Shown: positions 32,036 to 45,752, counted from the stretch's first letter. The stretch is DNA of 64,000 bases from Polytrichum commune (GCA_950295325.1 OX485805.1:45408758-45472757), one strand, 5' to 3'. Notes: generated by a model from the sequence alone, not told the origin. A program made the numbers and translations.

Positions 32036-35000
32036 TATGAAGTAATTCGCATCAAAACTATGCACTAAGTAGACTTAGACTGATGCGTGAATCTTAAACG
32101 TAATGGATTGTATGTGTGCAACTCTATAGGTGGACCCTATGATAGAAACGGCATTAACTAGTCTAAAATGTGGACTACATCTCTTGTTGTAACATGGTTG
32201 AGGATCATGCACATTTCTTTGCAAGCAATGCACACATGCTGTCAATTAGCTCGAAGCTCTCACTTTCTAATGGAAACAAAAAAAATTCACTGTTTTTTTG
32301 TATGTTATTCTTACATTAATGGAGACTCACTTAAATTTCAAATGGAAAAGAAATAAAAGAAATGTACATATTGGTGTTCATGCACTGTTGTGAATGCGAG
32401 TTTGCTCACAATTATGCATGGAGTATAAGGCATGATGGCTTCCTTTCGAGGGTGGGCTCTATAGGGTCACAAGTACTTAAGATGTCAATGGGTCTTTTGG
32501 GGGGGGGGGCATGTGATTGTTTATCATAGCTTTTTATTTAAAATTACAAATACAAATTGAAGGATTAGATACGTGAGGTGTTTGATGACATTTTGGTGTA
32601 TGTTTTTCAACAAGATTCTTAATGTTGTTCCTTTGGGAATGTCAAGATTTGTAGGCTTCTCTATCAAGTGTTCATGTATGTCATCTCGAGCTTTTATCAT
32701 GATAGTGTTTAACCCTTAAATGCTCATGAAACCCAAAATGGGTCGTCACCTAATATTATGTTGGGATATGCGACCCAGTAGGTGTCAATCTAGGTGGATG
32801 GAAGGTATCCATTGGTGTAGGGTGGTGTCCACTACTATGTGGGCGGAAATAACATATAAAAACCTCGTAATCTAATCATGTAGGTTGGCATTGCTTATTG
32901 GGAGGAGTTTCATGTGTTGCCCTAATGAAAGAGCCAAATTTAGGAGCCAATGACTTTGACATATGATGCCCAATTTGGGTGGGGTTTATATCCCTTAGGA
33001 CAAGGTGATAGTTGTGAACAACTTCACCGGATGGATTTTGGGGGAAAAAAAAATGAGTGCACATGTTGCTCGCTCCATGAAAAGGGGAAATCTCTCAAAA
33101 TGACCTCATGTGGCCCCTCCAACTTTAAGCGTGATAAGACTTCATCTTAATCTGCTAAAAAAACCATCATTTTTTGGGAGTAACTCAATTGTCATCCACA
33201 TAACATATTATGTCAAAGTTGCCAACTTTCTAAAATCTGTGGCATGACCGAAATGTTTATGAAAAGACAATAATTTCTAATTTTCTCTAGTTGCCCCCAC
33301 GATGAAGGCCGTGTTCATATGTCGATTTGACCTAGAAAATGTGGTCCGACCAACTTCATATTTTCTTCCGTACGGTTGGATTTTGTCACATTACAAAAAA
33401 ATTCAGCATTGGTGTGTAAATGCTCGGAAATGGAATGTGAAGGCTTGAGCATTTAGAGGTTAAGTGGTTTACTTTCCACCCATTGTGTTTTGATATGTTT
33501 TTAGCGGGTCAAATCTTGTATGTATGTTTACAATAGCCATATTTTATATGGTTGCCATGGCAGTATGTAAATTCCACGAATATGCTTGTTAGTACACGGG
33601 AGGGGGTTAATGGTGTTTGGCTCCTATTATGCATATGGTGCCATGCCCAAGTCTTGATGTCATTGACATGGTGTGTTGTTGTAGGTGCAAAGGAGTAGCC
33701 ATGACACTCATCATTGAGTTGGATGATTTGTTGTTAGTAGTGCTGACATTTACTAATGTAAAGAATCTTGAGAATCTATTGGCTTGTAGTCTATGTGCCA
33801 TGAAATGTTGTACTCTGTCATGTTGGGCTATGCGGAGTCCCACGTAAAAACCACATTCCAACATTACCTTGTAAAGTTGTAATAGAGAATCATCTACAAT
33901 ACTCACCTACCAAGATCTTGTAATGTTCATCTTTGCCAAGTGGAGTTGAATTTCCATTTTTATAATCATTAACAACACCATTCACCCTTGATTAGTGAAG
34001 TGTGTATTGCAATGAAAGATAGAGAAACCTATAATATTCCTCAACAACATAGCTATTGCTATTGGTTTAGATTATGTGTTGGTTATGAGTATGTCTACAT
34101 TATTATCAATAACTTATGTGTGTTGCAACTAGAACATTACATCTTGCAAATTGAAGAAATGGGAGTTTGGAGTACTTACAAAAGGCAAATACTTGGAAGA
34201 TGACAAATATTTAACTAAATGTAGACTTTTAAAGTAATTTTGGACTAAATTAATGATAGATTGCTAAAATACAGGGTTTTAAATAAATAAATACCTTCAA
34301 GTGTAACTAACAAGAAAACTAGCAATGATTATGTAATATAATACGGAGACGAATCCCATATACCATGGGGAGATATACCATTCTTGTCCCCCAAAAGAGA
34401 CAAAAGAAAGCGACAAATTCAAATCAAAGGCAAGTACTTGCATTTCTTCAAATTACTCCAAAAAAACTTTTTAGGATGTTTAGATGCAACTACATTTTCT
34501 AATGTGGGTATACCTAAAGTTTCTAGAGTTATGAATTGTCTTTTGCACAAATTAATATTATTCTAAACTCTCTTGCATCATACAAAATAACTTGAAATGG
34601 TGATGCATCGAGAGGCCTTTCAATATTGTTGGAAACATCAATATAAAGGTAACACCTCCATTGTAATATTGATTCACACACATACTTACAACATGTAACT
34701 TTTGTGAAGGTGATAGAATATGATTATATTTAGGTCACTTATGAGAGTTGCTTTTATGCCATGTGTATGGACCTAATAGACTTAGAATAACATTTTGAGA
34801 TACACGACATGACATATTGATATGTGCAAGAGAAAGTCGTGGAGGGAGTGGCAATTTGATTTCGCACCACACATGTGACATTGAAAGTGCGAACATTTTG
34901 AGGGTTTTTTCGGCGTGGAATGTATTATGGAGGTGGCTTGTTAGCACCCTCAATATATCCATGACGTGATCATTAATCAAATGCTCATGCCAACTTAGCA

Positions 35001-35159
35001 ATCTAATCTCTTAAAATGGCCTTGCCGGACAAAAAAACACCTCGACAACAACCATTCATAAGGCAATGTAGTCTACATGTTATCTACATAGAACTGCCAT
35101 ATCTTAGGGACTTACAAAAATTTAGTGGACATGTCCAACTAATGCAAATTTGATGCCTC
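32036..35159. other. Intergenic, no gene seen
   Basis: About 3 kb of AT-rich sequence. A run of 11 G lies at 32499-32509. Open frames at 32876-33150, 33607-33906 and 34735-35001 lack recognisable content and overlap on both strands. Confidence 0.45.
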
Positions 35160-36310
35160 TGTTGTGACCTTGATGCGGAAGCTCGTGAGGGGAATTGGTG
35201 CAAGGATAACTCGATTGAAAGGAAGGAAAGACTTAATGAAAATTTTCCAAGAACGATTTTTTCCATATTTGTGGGTAGCAGCTGAAACTTACGTGAAAGG
35301 GTTGAAGCATAAGGAAATCCCAAAAAATGACATCAAGAAAAATCACATTGTCATCTACTTGACAAAGATGTTGAATGATGTTATGGAGGATGTGAAGAAT
35401 TGGGGCATCTGTGATCCTCCAAATATAGTATCCACACAAAATTTCTTTACCAACACTAGTGTGGCACTTCCACACCCAATCCAACACAAGACATTGTAGA
35501 TGTTCAAAGACAAGGTCGTGAAAATTCTACACCAATGGGGTTTCATTATTTCTTTTGCTCCATGCAAGTTGTAGCAACCTATGTCAGTTGTGGAACGTCG
35601 TCGTGGCCTTAACGTTTGGGATTATCACATCGTGGTCATCTCACCTAATATTGAGCTCAAGACATTCGTGATACCTACTAGGTAGAGTCATAAATGGTGT
35701 ATGTCTCGGTGGTTTCCCCAAAGGCATTGAGAGAGGATGCAAAGACACAACATTTGAAGAAACTGCTTGAAGTCAACAAATTAATGAATTTTGTTGATAA
35801 TAAGATGTTATCATACTCTCCTCTGGGCACTGGTTGACCTTGGCATTCATAAGGTGCCACATACGCATAATAAACTAAATGATGTTACCATGGAGGAGGT
35901 AGAAAACATGCATACCCAAGGTGACAATGAACTTGACAATGAGATGGAGATTTGCAATCTAGGTGATACAAAAAATGTGGGTGAAAGGGGGGCCCTCAAA
36001 CATTTTTTCGGCATCAAGAGAGCTCCTAATGCCCCAAACTAGATCATAATCTCTTAGTCAGTCTCCAACTCAGTTGTCTTTTGTTCATGCCTATGAAGCT
36101 ACAACCATGTATGCTTCCAATCATACATTTTCTACGCCCCCACTTCTACTTATTGCACCTCATTTGGATGAAGAACAAGTCTTTGGAAGATGAGTTGTTG
36201 GAGTTATTGCAACAACGTTGGAATGGACTTCTATCGCTATTTGGATTGTGGTTTATTTTTTGGTTTGTTGCATGTTGTTTGATGCACAGCATAGCTTGTG
36301 TTTGAGATTT
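35160..36310 (+). pseudogene. Decayed open-frame cluster, function unknown
   Basis: A plus-strand open frame (35164-35499) reads like protein (KIFQERFFPYLWVAAETYVK; IVIYLTKMLNDVMEDVKNWG). It is followed by shorter protein-like frames to about 36042. I recognise no family. It may be the remnant of a gene or of an unidentified mobile element and looks broken in several places. Confidence 0.3.
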
Positions 36311-37300
36311 TATGAATGAAGTTGTATTTCCTAAACCTCATTTCTACATACCATTGTTCAGTTGAGTCTGAACATAAATCATATTCCATTTGGAATTATA
36401 CTATATTTATTCTCACAATAGAGCACCACATTTGCAAAATTAGGCTAAAAAACTTGATGGAAGCAATGTACTAGTATTATTAAAATGAAACAGTTGATAA
36501 CAACCGAATAATGTTATGTGTTCTCAACATGTGCTTTATCTTATATATTTTATTTCAAGTGGCATGGATGGGGAGACCTCCTGATGTTCTTGGAGATTAA
36601 CTTTGTCGTAATGATATGTCACCAAATTTTGTAGAATACTTTACTACTTCTCGTCTCTTATGAACACTAACTCTTTTAATTAAAGCCAAGAATAATTTGT
36701 TCGTCAGGAGTCCCCTCGGTCCCATTCTTGTCCACTAAAACGTTTAGGGCTTCCAATTCATGAATCTCCGAATCAACTTAACATTATAATTATAATATAG
36801 TCTCCTCAATCGACTGAATTTACTTAAATACTTGTTAGATGCATACCTGTAATGAACTTTGTTGATAATACATCATCATAGTTGCAAGATAAGGAATGCA
36901 AAGAAGGTTCAACGAGGTTTCCCATTCATATGCACTCAAATTCTGTATACATGGTACATATTCTACAATTCTCATGTTCTCGATCTTCATCTGCAAACTC
37001 AACACTGCAAGTGGTGAATGTTTTTGCATGTTGATACGAACACTACAAAGTCAGAGACAAAAATCTCCATCGAGCCTCCCTTGAACTCACTCACTCACTC
37101 ACTCACTCACTCACTTACAGCTGCACCTTTCAATTTCAAAACACAATCGATCGTGTTTCCTCAACCTTCGGCGCGTCTTCGTTCCGGTCCACCAAACCTG
37201 CATCGATTCGTGGCTCCAGAACCGACACAATCGCTTCACAATCAGCAGCAAAAAGTCTGGATCGAAGCTGGAGGATTTCCCAGCTCTCCGTGTGCCTTCT
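36311..37300. other. 3' flank of DUO1 with a tetranucleotide microsatellite
   Basis: No separate gene seen. A CTCA/TCAC microsatellite of about seven units lies at 37087-37113, about 190 bp beyond the DUO1 stop codon and so possibly within its 3' UTR. Confidence 0.45.
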
Positions 37301-40300
37301 TCACTGACCAACCCACCATTCGGATGGAGTCGACGACAACGGCTCCAACGAGTCGAAAACGTCGGTCGTGAAGTTCGTCATCACGCTATCCGGGCTACAA
37401 GAAGAATTGGGTTCCGATTTGCTGTTGCAATCGGGCAAGCTAGGGTTACTGTTCGACTCCGAGTACAACACCGGCAACTTCTCCCACTGCGGATTGTTGG
37501 TGAGGAACACCGGGAACTCGGGGCTCAAAATCTGGATGTTGTGCATCAAAGAGCCGTCGGATTGAAGAAGGAATTCCAAGTAGTTGTTGTTGCTGCTGCT
37601 GCTCTGTTGCGAGTCGGTGAGCGAGAGCCCAAACGCGTGTGTCGTGGACGCACGGTTGCAATAATTGTTGTTGCAAAGGTTCGAATCCGTCGAGAGAGTG
37701 TTGTTTCCTCCTCCACCTCCTCCTCCTCCTCCTCCATTGACCGTATTCAGGGTCGCCGGTTGATCGAACGACGACAATGTTGCCCTCGTTGCATCCCTTC
37801 GGGAGCGGGGCCGTCGCTTGAAACATCGGCTTGTGTGTGAATTCATGGCCATAGAAAGCGGTTGGTGCACGTAACTCATTGCTTTGGTTTCATGAATCTC
37901 TTTCCCCACGCTCGACATGAGATTGTTTTCTCCGAGCGGAATGTCACCTGTTACAACCACACATGACACATCGGTTCGATCGAACATTACTCTTTTGTTG
38001 TCTATGGTTCCATAGCCATGTTCAATTAACCCGCTCTATATGTGTTCACACAAGAGCTTGTGGCTATGGTCAAGGTGAAGCGTTCCTCATTCACGTTAAC
38101 ACCAGCATTTGGTGTACGTCAACACCAGCATTTGGTGTACGTCAACACCAACATTTGGTGTACGTCGTCTCTCCTCTTTTTGTTTTCTATGTGCGAAGTC
38201 CATTTACGAGAGCTTACTTTGGTTCATAGTCCAACACCGTAAGCAAACAAAGTGAGTGTAGCTTATGTGCAAAATTGAGCTTCTCGTGCTTTTGTCAACC
38301 TTTGGTTGACATCGTATCCTTCTATAGTAACCTTTATGCTAAGTGATTATGATTGTGTAGATTTTTTTTTAATGTGTTATTGAATGACATGAATGTTTGT
38401 CATCACTTATAGCCTGGTTGAATTAGATGTCTAGGAGGTGTCGTGAAAGATTGTTGGTTATATAACCTAATTTTAGTGGATTTGAATGAAGATCAAAGGT
38501 AGGCGTAAGGCCTCACGTTCGGGCTTACACATTCAATCAATGCATGTGCACATATGTTTTTTTGGTAAACTATGAAAATTAGAGGCGTGGAGGTGTCGGT
38601 GGGTTTCTTGCTTGCCTGGAGCCACTGGCTCAAGTTTGATGTTCAAAACGTCATCAGTTTCTATTGGGTTGAAGGTGTGCACACTATGTCGCAAACATCG
38701 GATGTTTGTTGCATCTCTGAACTCATTGACACCTTCTGCAAAGATAAAATGTGGCCCCATTCCGCTCCCAACAATCGACGTTGTCGAGGGAGGACCAAGA
38801 GCCTGCAGATCAACGTAGCAATGTGACAAACTTCGGGTGATCAATCTCATGGTACCTATGATGGACTATCCTAGTCCTTTCTTGGTTGATAAACATTTAA
38901 CCCTTCTCCTTGATTCTTCATTCTCTTGCACATTATGTAAAACTCGATTCCATGTTGCAAAAAATAAGCGTAATTTTCCCTTCCACCTCATACAGCCAAG
39001 TCTAGGCAGCTCAACCTCTGGGCTCAACTTGCTGTAAGCAAAACCCAAAGTTTCATATTATCATCTACACACGTAATGCAATGTGCAAAGACTTCATGAT
39101 GCAGAACCATTGATCTGCATATACTTCTTTCAGGCCTAGAAATCAATTGTTTGCATTCAAGAGGTGCTCTTGGTAAATGAAGTTACCAAGAGTTTGTGAT
39201 TGCCCTTCAAGTATGTTATCCCTCTCATTGCTCATTGCTAATTCCTTGATTATGTGGTGCCTACTCCACAAAGTTTGGCAAATGCACATTGACCAAAAAT
39301 GTTTGGAATGCCCATGTGGGATTTGATTGTTGATTGTATTAAGCTTGAACAACATCTACGATCACTCAAGTAAGTCATATTATATACAAACAAAATTAAG
39401 TTCCGATTCCAAACACCACAAATGCCACTACTTCCAATTCACTTCCGGCAATCGTTTCAATAACGTTGTAGTACTTTGACCCATTGAACGGCATCATTCG
39501 ATTTATCACCACAAGTTTTAACTATCATACCACTATGTATTAGCTAAAAATTGGGTCTTTAAAATCTTGCAAGAATACTTGTTGGGTTTGAAGAAAATTA
39601 CTTGATAAACCAACTCATTGCATATGAACTACGTACACGTGGACCCAACAACTCTATATGTAATCAATTAAGATTTGTTGAGCAATCTTTTCAATGCAAG
39701 CGAGTCCTTGTAAAAATGAGATTTTTGCCATTAAGGTGCCCACAATATACCTCAAGTCACATGCATGTTGCTTTTGTTATTATGAATTCCTCACATAAGA
39801 TCAATCACAAACATTTCAAAATATTCACTCCTTTTATGAATACAATCCTTGATTTTTTGACACTATGTAAACACATGCTACCTCTAGTGGCATGCAACTA
39901 TCCAATCCTATTTTGTATGTTCATATGCTAGTAATAAAAAAATAGTACATAACTTTCATTTTGCAAGCTCATTATGGTCTTTGTAATATGCGAGGGGTTA
40001 CAAGAGAAGCCAATTAGTTACTATCCCAAAACTTCTAATGCTTGCACCTTCATGGTATTCAAAACTAGGATTCATTATCATTTCAAAAGAAAATCTAAAT
40101 TATTTGATTTCAAGAAAACATAACTTATGTAACATAGAAATCAGTGGATAAGTGGAGACCTGAAACCCTCCAAAACCAATTAAGGAATGGTCTTTGCTCA
40201 AATCAGATGTATCTGCAGACACATCTGTGCTTTGAGATGACAATTTAGGCCTTTGCAATGCCCGCAAAATTCGTTTTTGTCTTGTGCTCCAAAAGTTCTT

Positions 40301-42611
40301 AACATCGTTATCAGTGCGGCCAGGAAGACAACTTGCTATCTTGGCCCATTTGTTACCCAACTTTGCTTGCATATCCACTACCAACTTTTCTTCCTCAGGA
40401 GAAAACTTACACCCACTCCTGTGTTAATGATACCATCTATTATTCATAAGTCTTACAATACAAACGCATTTACTAGTTTATTTCCATAAAAACTATGAAA
40501 TTAATTTGATCACATCTAATTTCAGTTTATTTAATTTGAACTACAACAAAGTAAACTACAATAACATCATTTTTTTACATTTTTTTCCTCTAAGGTGTTT
40601 AAACATCTATGAATACGCATGTCATATCTTCATAATGGTCGACACATAATTTGTAGTCTAAGGAAAACATGGGAATAAAATATACATGTTAGGTTTGGTG
40701 TAAATTAACAACTTGTGTGGGAAGGTTACAGAAAAAAAATGCCCACATTGTGCCTCAAAAAACTTCCTCATATATCATTTTCTACTACTATAATCATGGA
40801 TCCATGCTATCACCTTAAAAAGATTGAGCAATACATTTGATAACAAGTATTAACTTATATTGAATCGATTAAAAGAAATATCAGTTGTCGAACTTTATAC
40901 TCTATAATGCCTCTAAAAGAATCGCCATTTTAATGTAGGGATTATAGGTTTGAGTCAAGACACCCAAGTTGGGATTCTCAAGCCTTTGAGGACTAAGAAT
41001 CAAATCAAAGTGTGCAAAAAAATTGCATTTTTGGGGAAGGCAAAATAAGGGTACATGGATTCAATTAGGTCTCAATCAAAGAATACAATAAATCCATTAC
41101 TAATTTCACAACTCAAATGTAGCTCACCGCACCAAGTGGCTATAAGCCTCTTATAAGCCTCTTTGTAAGCTCCATTGTATTGGGTACAATACTTGAAGAA
41201 AAGAGTTCAACCAATTCTTTGATCATACAAGTTTTAAAACCACAAGGCTAAAGAAACCAATATGACATCTCAACATCACTTGAGTCAAATACCTAATGAT
41301 GTTACTTTAGAAAATTCATCACACATCATATTGCAAGCCATTGTGCTTGTTTGGATAAATTTGAAACACATACAATGAAGTTGGAATCTATTTTTGGCGA
41401 TGTTAAAAAACTCGACATTGAGGGAGACATTACATGAAGGATTTAATTTCTTCACAAATTTGATTCCAAAAAAAACCTTCTGGCCATGTGGAACAAGCAT
41501 TGTCTTTACATTTAGGTCATGAATTAGGGTTTGAATACTAATTCTTGTACGTCATGTTTTAGAATCATGGCCAGCATGACATTCTTGTAAACAATCAATT
41601 AATACAAGTAGAACATAATGCAAGATCTAGTTGGTTCTATATCGTATATACCTCACATAGTTATAGAACAAATTCACATAAGTATATTGCATGTCTACAC
41701 TTCATTGTACTATCTCCACATGACTCAATATAATAGATGGTTCATTTTGATGAGAGTCATGAAGCTTTCATCCAAATTATAAATCATGAAGGTTGATTAA
41801 TTTAACGGTGCAAATCTTGCAATGGTGCAATTTTGGTGCCACAATTGTAAGTTGTAAGATGGGCTAGATATATTTAGACAATCCTAATAGGCTTTCTCCG
41901 ATAGAAAAGGTTAATCTATGTTACATAATAACATAGGAGCCTCTCAATCATCTCCGTTTAAGGAATTTATGTTGAGATGTTCGATAGAGCAAAATCTATG
42001 ACCAAGACATCCTCCTATATATTCAATTTATATATCATACCTTATGAAAATTGGGGCAATTAAGTCAACTTGATACGTTCAAGTTATTTGATATGTTGTG
42101 ATAATAGTAGGAGAAGACCAACATCTACCATGATTCATTGACCATGCCAATTTCTTTATGATAGTAATGTATTTATATGAAATCACGTCTCTTTTTATTT
42201 TGTATGTTCAAGGGAGACCCCAAAAGAAAAGACAAGTATGGTGAAAGAACCCCTACTTTGGGGGGTTTTGAAAGGTGGAACTTGTGTAAATTATAATGTT
42301 TCCTTTACATGATATAATGTGAATACCAAACATATAGGTCATTGTTGCACACAAACATATTGTGAATGTGGACAATATCTATTTTTGTGGCAACTAAACA
42401 ACAAATACCTTTTTAGGTCAGGCTTCAATTTATTGACCCATCGCAATCGACATGATTTTCCTGTTCTTGGCAGCAAACCTTTTGACCTTATAGAACTCCA
42501 ATCACGTGCTCCAAACTGCCGTACATACTCCACCAAAATTTCATCTTCTTCAGGCATCCATGGCCCTTTCCTCAACACCTCATCCCCATTTTGCGTTGAC
42601 TTGAGACTCAT
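37301..42611 (-). CDS. DUO1: DUO1-type R2R3-MYB transcription factor, four exons, 431 aa
   Basis: A sequence-specific activator. In characterised plants DUO1 drives the sperm-cell programme. Exons (minus): 42611-42409, 40418-40160, 38802-38616, 37947-37301. R2 carries Trp 18, 38 and 58 ([45 protein letters not shown]). R3 begins [11 protein letters not shown] (68-79), where the first Trp is Phe and the extra Lys typical of DUO1 is present. It continues [19 protein letters not shown] and [28 protein letters not shown] and FWSxRQKR are DUO1 hallmarks. Exon 3 is the least certain: it begins after CTGCAG in phase 0 and ends CCAG|GCAAGC, a GC donor giving the phase 1 that exon 4 needs. Exon 4 encodes a KRRPRSRR basic patch, a ten-glycine run, Asn/Ser-rich sequence and an acidic end ([10 protein letters not shown]) that may activate transcription. 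Confidence 0.9.
38098..38166. repeat. Three tandem 23-bp units in DUO1 intron 3
   Basis: Units at 38098-38120, 38121-38143 and 38144-38166 share AACACCARCATTTGGTGTAC followed by GTC. The first two are identical and the third has one change. Each unit holds an inverted pair (ACACCA..TGGTGT). The array lies 151 bp beyond exon 4's acceptor, inside intron 3. Confidence 0.85.
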
Positions 42612-43700
42612 GTTGATGATTTTCACCCGTTTATAATCACGGATTATCAAAGAAATCTAAAATTGAGCACCACTTGTTGAACTCCAATGCAACCCATAAA
42701 GTCCTTTCACTCAACCCCTGGCATCATGGTCGAGTGATCCACAACTTAGTTGACATTGCTCTACAAGGTTTTCTTAAAGGGATTGTTCAACTTGGAGAAT
42801 TTGCAAAATTTTCGGGTGGTACAATTTACATGTTTGGATGCAAACAATATAATTGACTTCTCCACTTTCATACCTGCATAATAGGTTGGTAATTTCTTGA
42901 CTTAATAAAAAACCTTCTTTGGAGCAATGTTTTTTGATGAATACATTGCAACATTCCATATTTTTTACTCCGTAACATCATTGATAGGGATGTCATAATA
43001 GACATTCTTGATGTGGTATTCTGCATGATGCCCTTATTTCGAACATTGTGAATTGATTGTTGTTTCTTTGCTTGTAGACCCGGCTCAAACACATGTTCGA
43101 CCTAAGTTGCCCCAGCTTGATTGAATGCCCAAATTACAATATCAAACATGGATTTTTTTCAATTAAAAAAAACACACGTAGTTTGGTAGCTTGTGGTGTT
43201 CAAAGATAGAGGCCAATGTGATGGAATGTGATCTTCCATAATAATGGATTGTTGATTCTTTACCAAATCCTTGTATTTTTTGAGGACGTTAATACATCTA
43301 TACATGGATTGATTCATGTTTGTTTAAGAGGTTGTGCAACAACCATGCCACATGCAATCTCTTCATGCATAATCATTGGTTGATTGGTGCAACAAAGAGT
43401 TGTCATGAAGGTTGTGCACAAGAGATGTCGGAGACTCAATTACAATTATAGGGGATCTCTTTGAAAGGCAAGTGTTACTTTGACAACATCAAAACACTCA
43501 CTACAAAATATCTTAAAAGCAGCTCAATGAAGTATAAAGCTACAACAAAAGCAACACAAATTCTATTATTTGTTTGCAAAGAACAACCACCAATTAAGAG
43601 ACAAAATAATCACTCTCATGCAACATATGCACGTGCTTCAGTAAAAGATGTTTATGCAAGCATCTACAAAACACGCCAATAATTAAAGCATAGGTTGTCC

Positions 43701-43731
<31 letters not shown>

Positions 43732-45387
43732 TATACTTCCTTAAAGATCATCTAAAACTATTAGCTCCTTTGGACCTAACAACAAGAGGAGACCAAATGG
43801 GATGACTTGTTAAACAAATAACAACACAAAGTCTTCACATGCATATCTCCACTTCAATAATGTAACCAAACAAAAACTCATGTATAAATGATCAAACTCA
43901 TCAACACATGCATAAAACACAAAATAACACTAGGAGGTCTGAAATTGTGCCACAAAGGCTTAAAAACACACAACCCTTACAACAAAACCTCCTATACATC
44001 ATAAAAACACTCCCAATTGACTCAAATGCACATAACAAAAATCTCCAAAAACACACACACAACGGAGAACACTTGCACCATAAAAAGCAGTGCTATCAAC
44101 TTTCAAAAAGTTTTTGGCTATTCCAAGTATTCTCTTAGAGAGGTGTGGTTGATCAATAAAATTTAGCTACACAAAATATGGCATTGCGGACACAAACAAG
44201 AAGCAACAAAGATTGAATAATTCAATATGATGTCGAGCATGCGAGAAATAAATTCTTTTTAAATAAACATGAGATTGTTTGTGAGCTGATAAGGTCATGA
44301 TTGAAAAGAAACAAGGATGGACATCCAATGTGAGCGATAAAGGGGAGAGAAGGGTAGAAGGGGCAAGGGAGTCATGGAGAAAGGAGCAGGCGATTATGGA
44401 GGTGATTGTGATTGATTGGCACATGAGTAGCGGTTATGTACCATCATGCCCACACTCTCATTCCACTAGCTTAGCATACACTCCACTAATTATTACGCCT
44501 CCACACTCTCAATATTTATGGTGTCCATGTGACATTGACCAAATCTTGACTATATTTTGTATTTTAGGTCTATGATATATTTTCTTCATTCATTACCTTC
44601 TCTATGAAACAACATCTTTTGGCACAATATCATGCCACACTCCAAAACACATTTTCAACAATAAAATACTCATTACTCAATCATAAAACGAAAGCTTTTG
44701 GCTCATTTTTCCACAGATTCTAATAGTCGGTTTCCATTATTTCCACAAAGGATTATAGCGTACTTTAGCGTCTCATATACTATGACGATGTTATAATTAA
44801 GAATTTTTTTGGTGATTTTTGCAAAAAAAAAAATAGTCTCTCCTAACACGTAGCCTAGAAAAAGGGGTTCCAACAATTGTGGACATGACACATCTATGTA
44901 GACCAAAAATTAGGAGACTTTCGTGATTTATAATCTTCTTACTCTAAATTGGTTTGATTTGTTGTGTGTTCCTTTTCTCCCTTCCCAAATAGAATTACGT
45001 GATTATCACCTCATCGATCTCTCAAATGGTTTTTGCATACTTCGTAGTAATGACACCCCCATGTAGTTCCTTAAACCCCATAATATTAATGGTTTTGGAA
45101 TTACCTCCTACACTAGTTCCCCATGTTTGGGTCATACAAACCCAACCTATAACTTGGCCCTCAATGATAATGTCTCCCCCACCTGCCCTTTCTTGGTCAG
45201 GGAGGGCGAACCAACCCATACAATGGTTATTTGTTGGATGACTGCAACCCTGCCTCCAAGATACCAATGTATGGGTTGTTTCACCATAGCATTCTTTGAA
45301 TCCTCACACACTCATACACACATACACAAAGTTGTTTACGCTATTTTTCTGATGGATGTTTTTGTCAAAATAGAAGCCACTTTACTC
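42612..45387. other. Intergenic; DUO1 promoter side; poly(A) tract
   Basis: No gene seen. A pure run of 27 A occupies 43701-43727 and could be the tail of a retroposed sequence, though nothing recognisable precedes it. The minus-strand open frame at 45022-45267 is glycine-rich in places but matches no family I know. The first few hundred bases should hold the DUO1 promoter. I could not pick out a convincing TATA box. Confidence 0.4.
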
Positions 45388-45743
45388 ACCCCGGGTGAGA
45401 TCACATCTTCATTTGGTTGGCCCCCGCCCCTTCCATGCCTCCTTCACTGCCCGGTTTTCCTGCCCGCACTTGCGTGGGAGCTCCTTCTCGTTGAGAACCA
45501 GTGTGACAATACCCGGTCAAAATTACAAATATTCAAGTCGACATCACTTTCATTAGTCCCAGGTTAATTAATGTAGTTCCTTCACATGGCAAAGGAGCTT
45601 AATGGCTTAAGTGACTGGGTATTGTCACATTGGTTCCCAACGAGGAAGAGTTCCCACACATGTGTGGGTAGGAAGACTGGGCAGTGAAGGAGGTGTGGGA
45701 GGGGCAAGGCCCAGCCAAATGAAGATGTGATCTAGCCCGGGAC
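45388..45743. mobile_element. 356-bp foldback MITE with 9-bp target duplication
   Basis: ACTTTACTC flanks both ends exactly (45379-45387 and 45744-45752). The ends read ACCCCGGGTGAGATCACATC and, in reverse complement, GTCCCGGGCTAGATCACATC. The arms of about 135 bp are roughly 80% complementary and share TCTTCATTTGG, CTCCTTCACTGCCC, CTCGTTG, GAACCA and TGTGACAATACCC. The long arms and perfect 9-bp duplication fit a Mutator-like MITE. It is older than the 999-bp foldback, judging by arm divergence. Confidence 0.78.
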
Positions 45744-45752
45744 ACTTTACTC

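Noticed and set aside
37570-37595. Possible miR159 site in DUO1 exon 4 (mRNA sense CTTCAATCC core)
   Set aside because: Only the nine-base core pairs. The target's outer bases mismatch and an extra insertion would be needed, so it falls short of plant miRNA target criteria.
37292-37840. Plus-strand open frame of 182 codons and two minus frames over the same span
   Set aside because: They overlap DUO1 exon 4 out of frame. The trinucleotide run encoding the glycine stretch and higher GC keep several frames open.
43701-43727. Poly(A) tract as the tail of a LINE, SINE or processed gene
   Set aside because: Nothing recognisable precedes it and no flanking target duplication was found, so it is left as a homopolymer.
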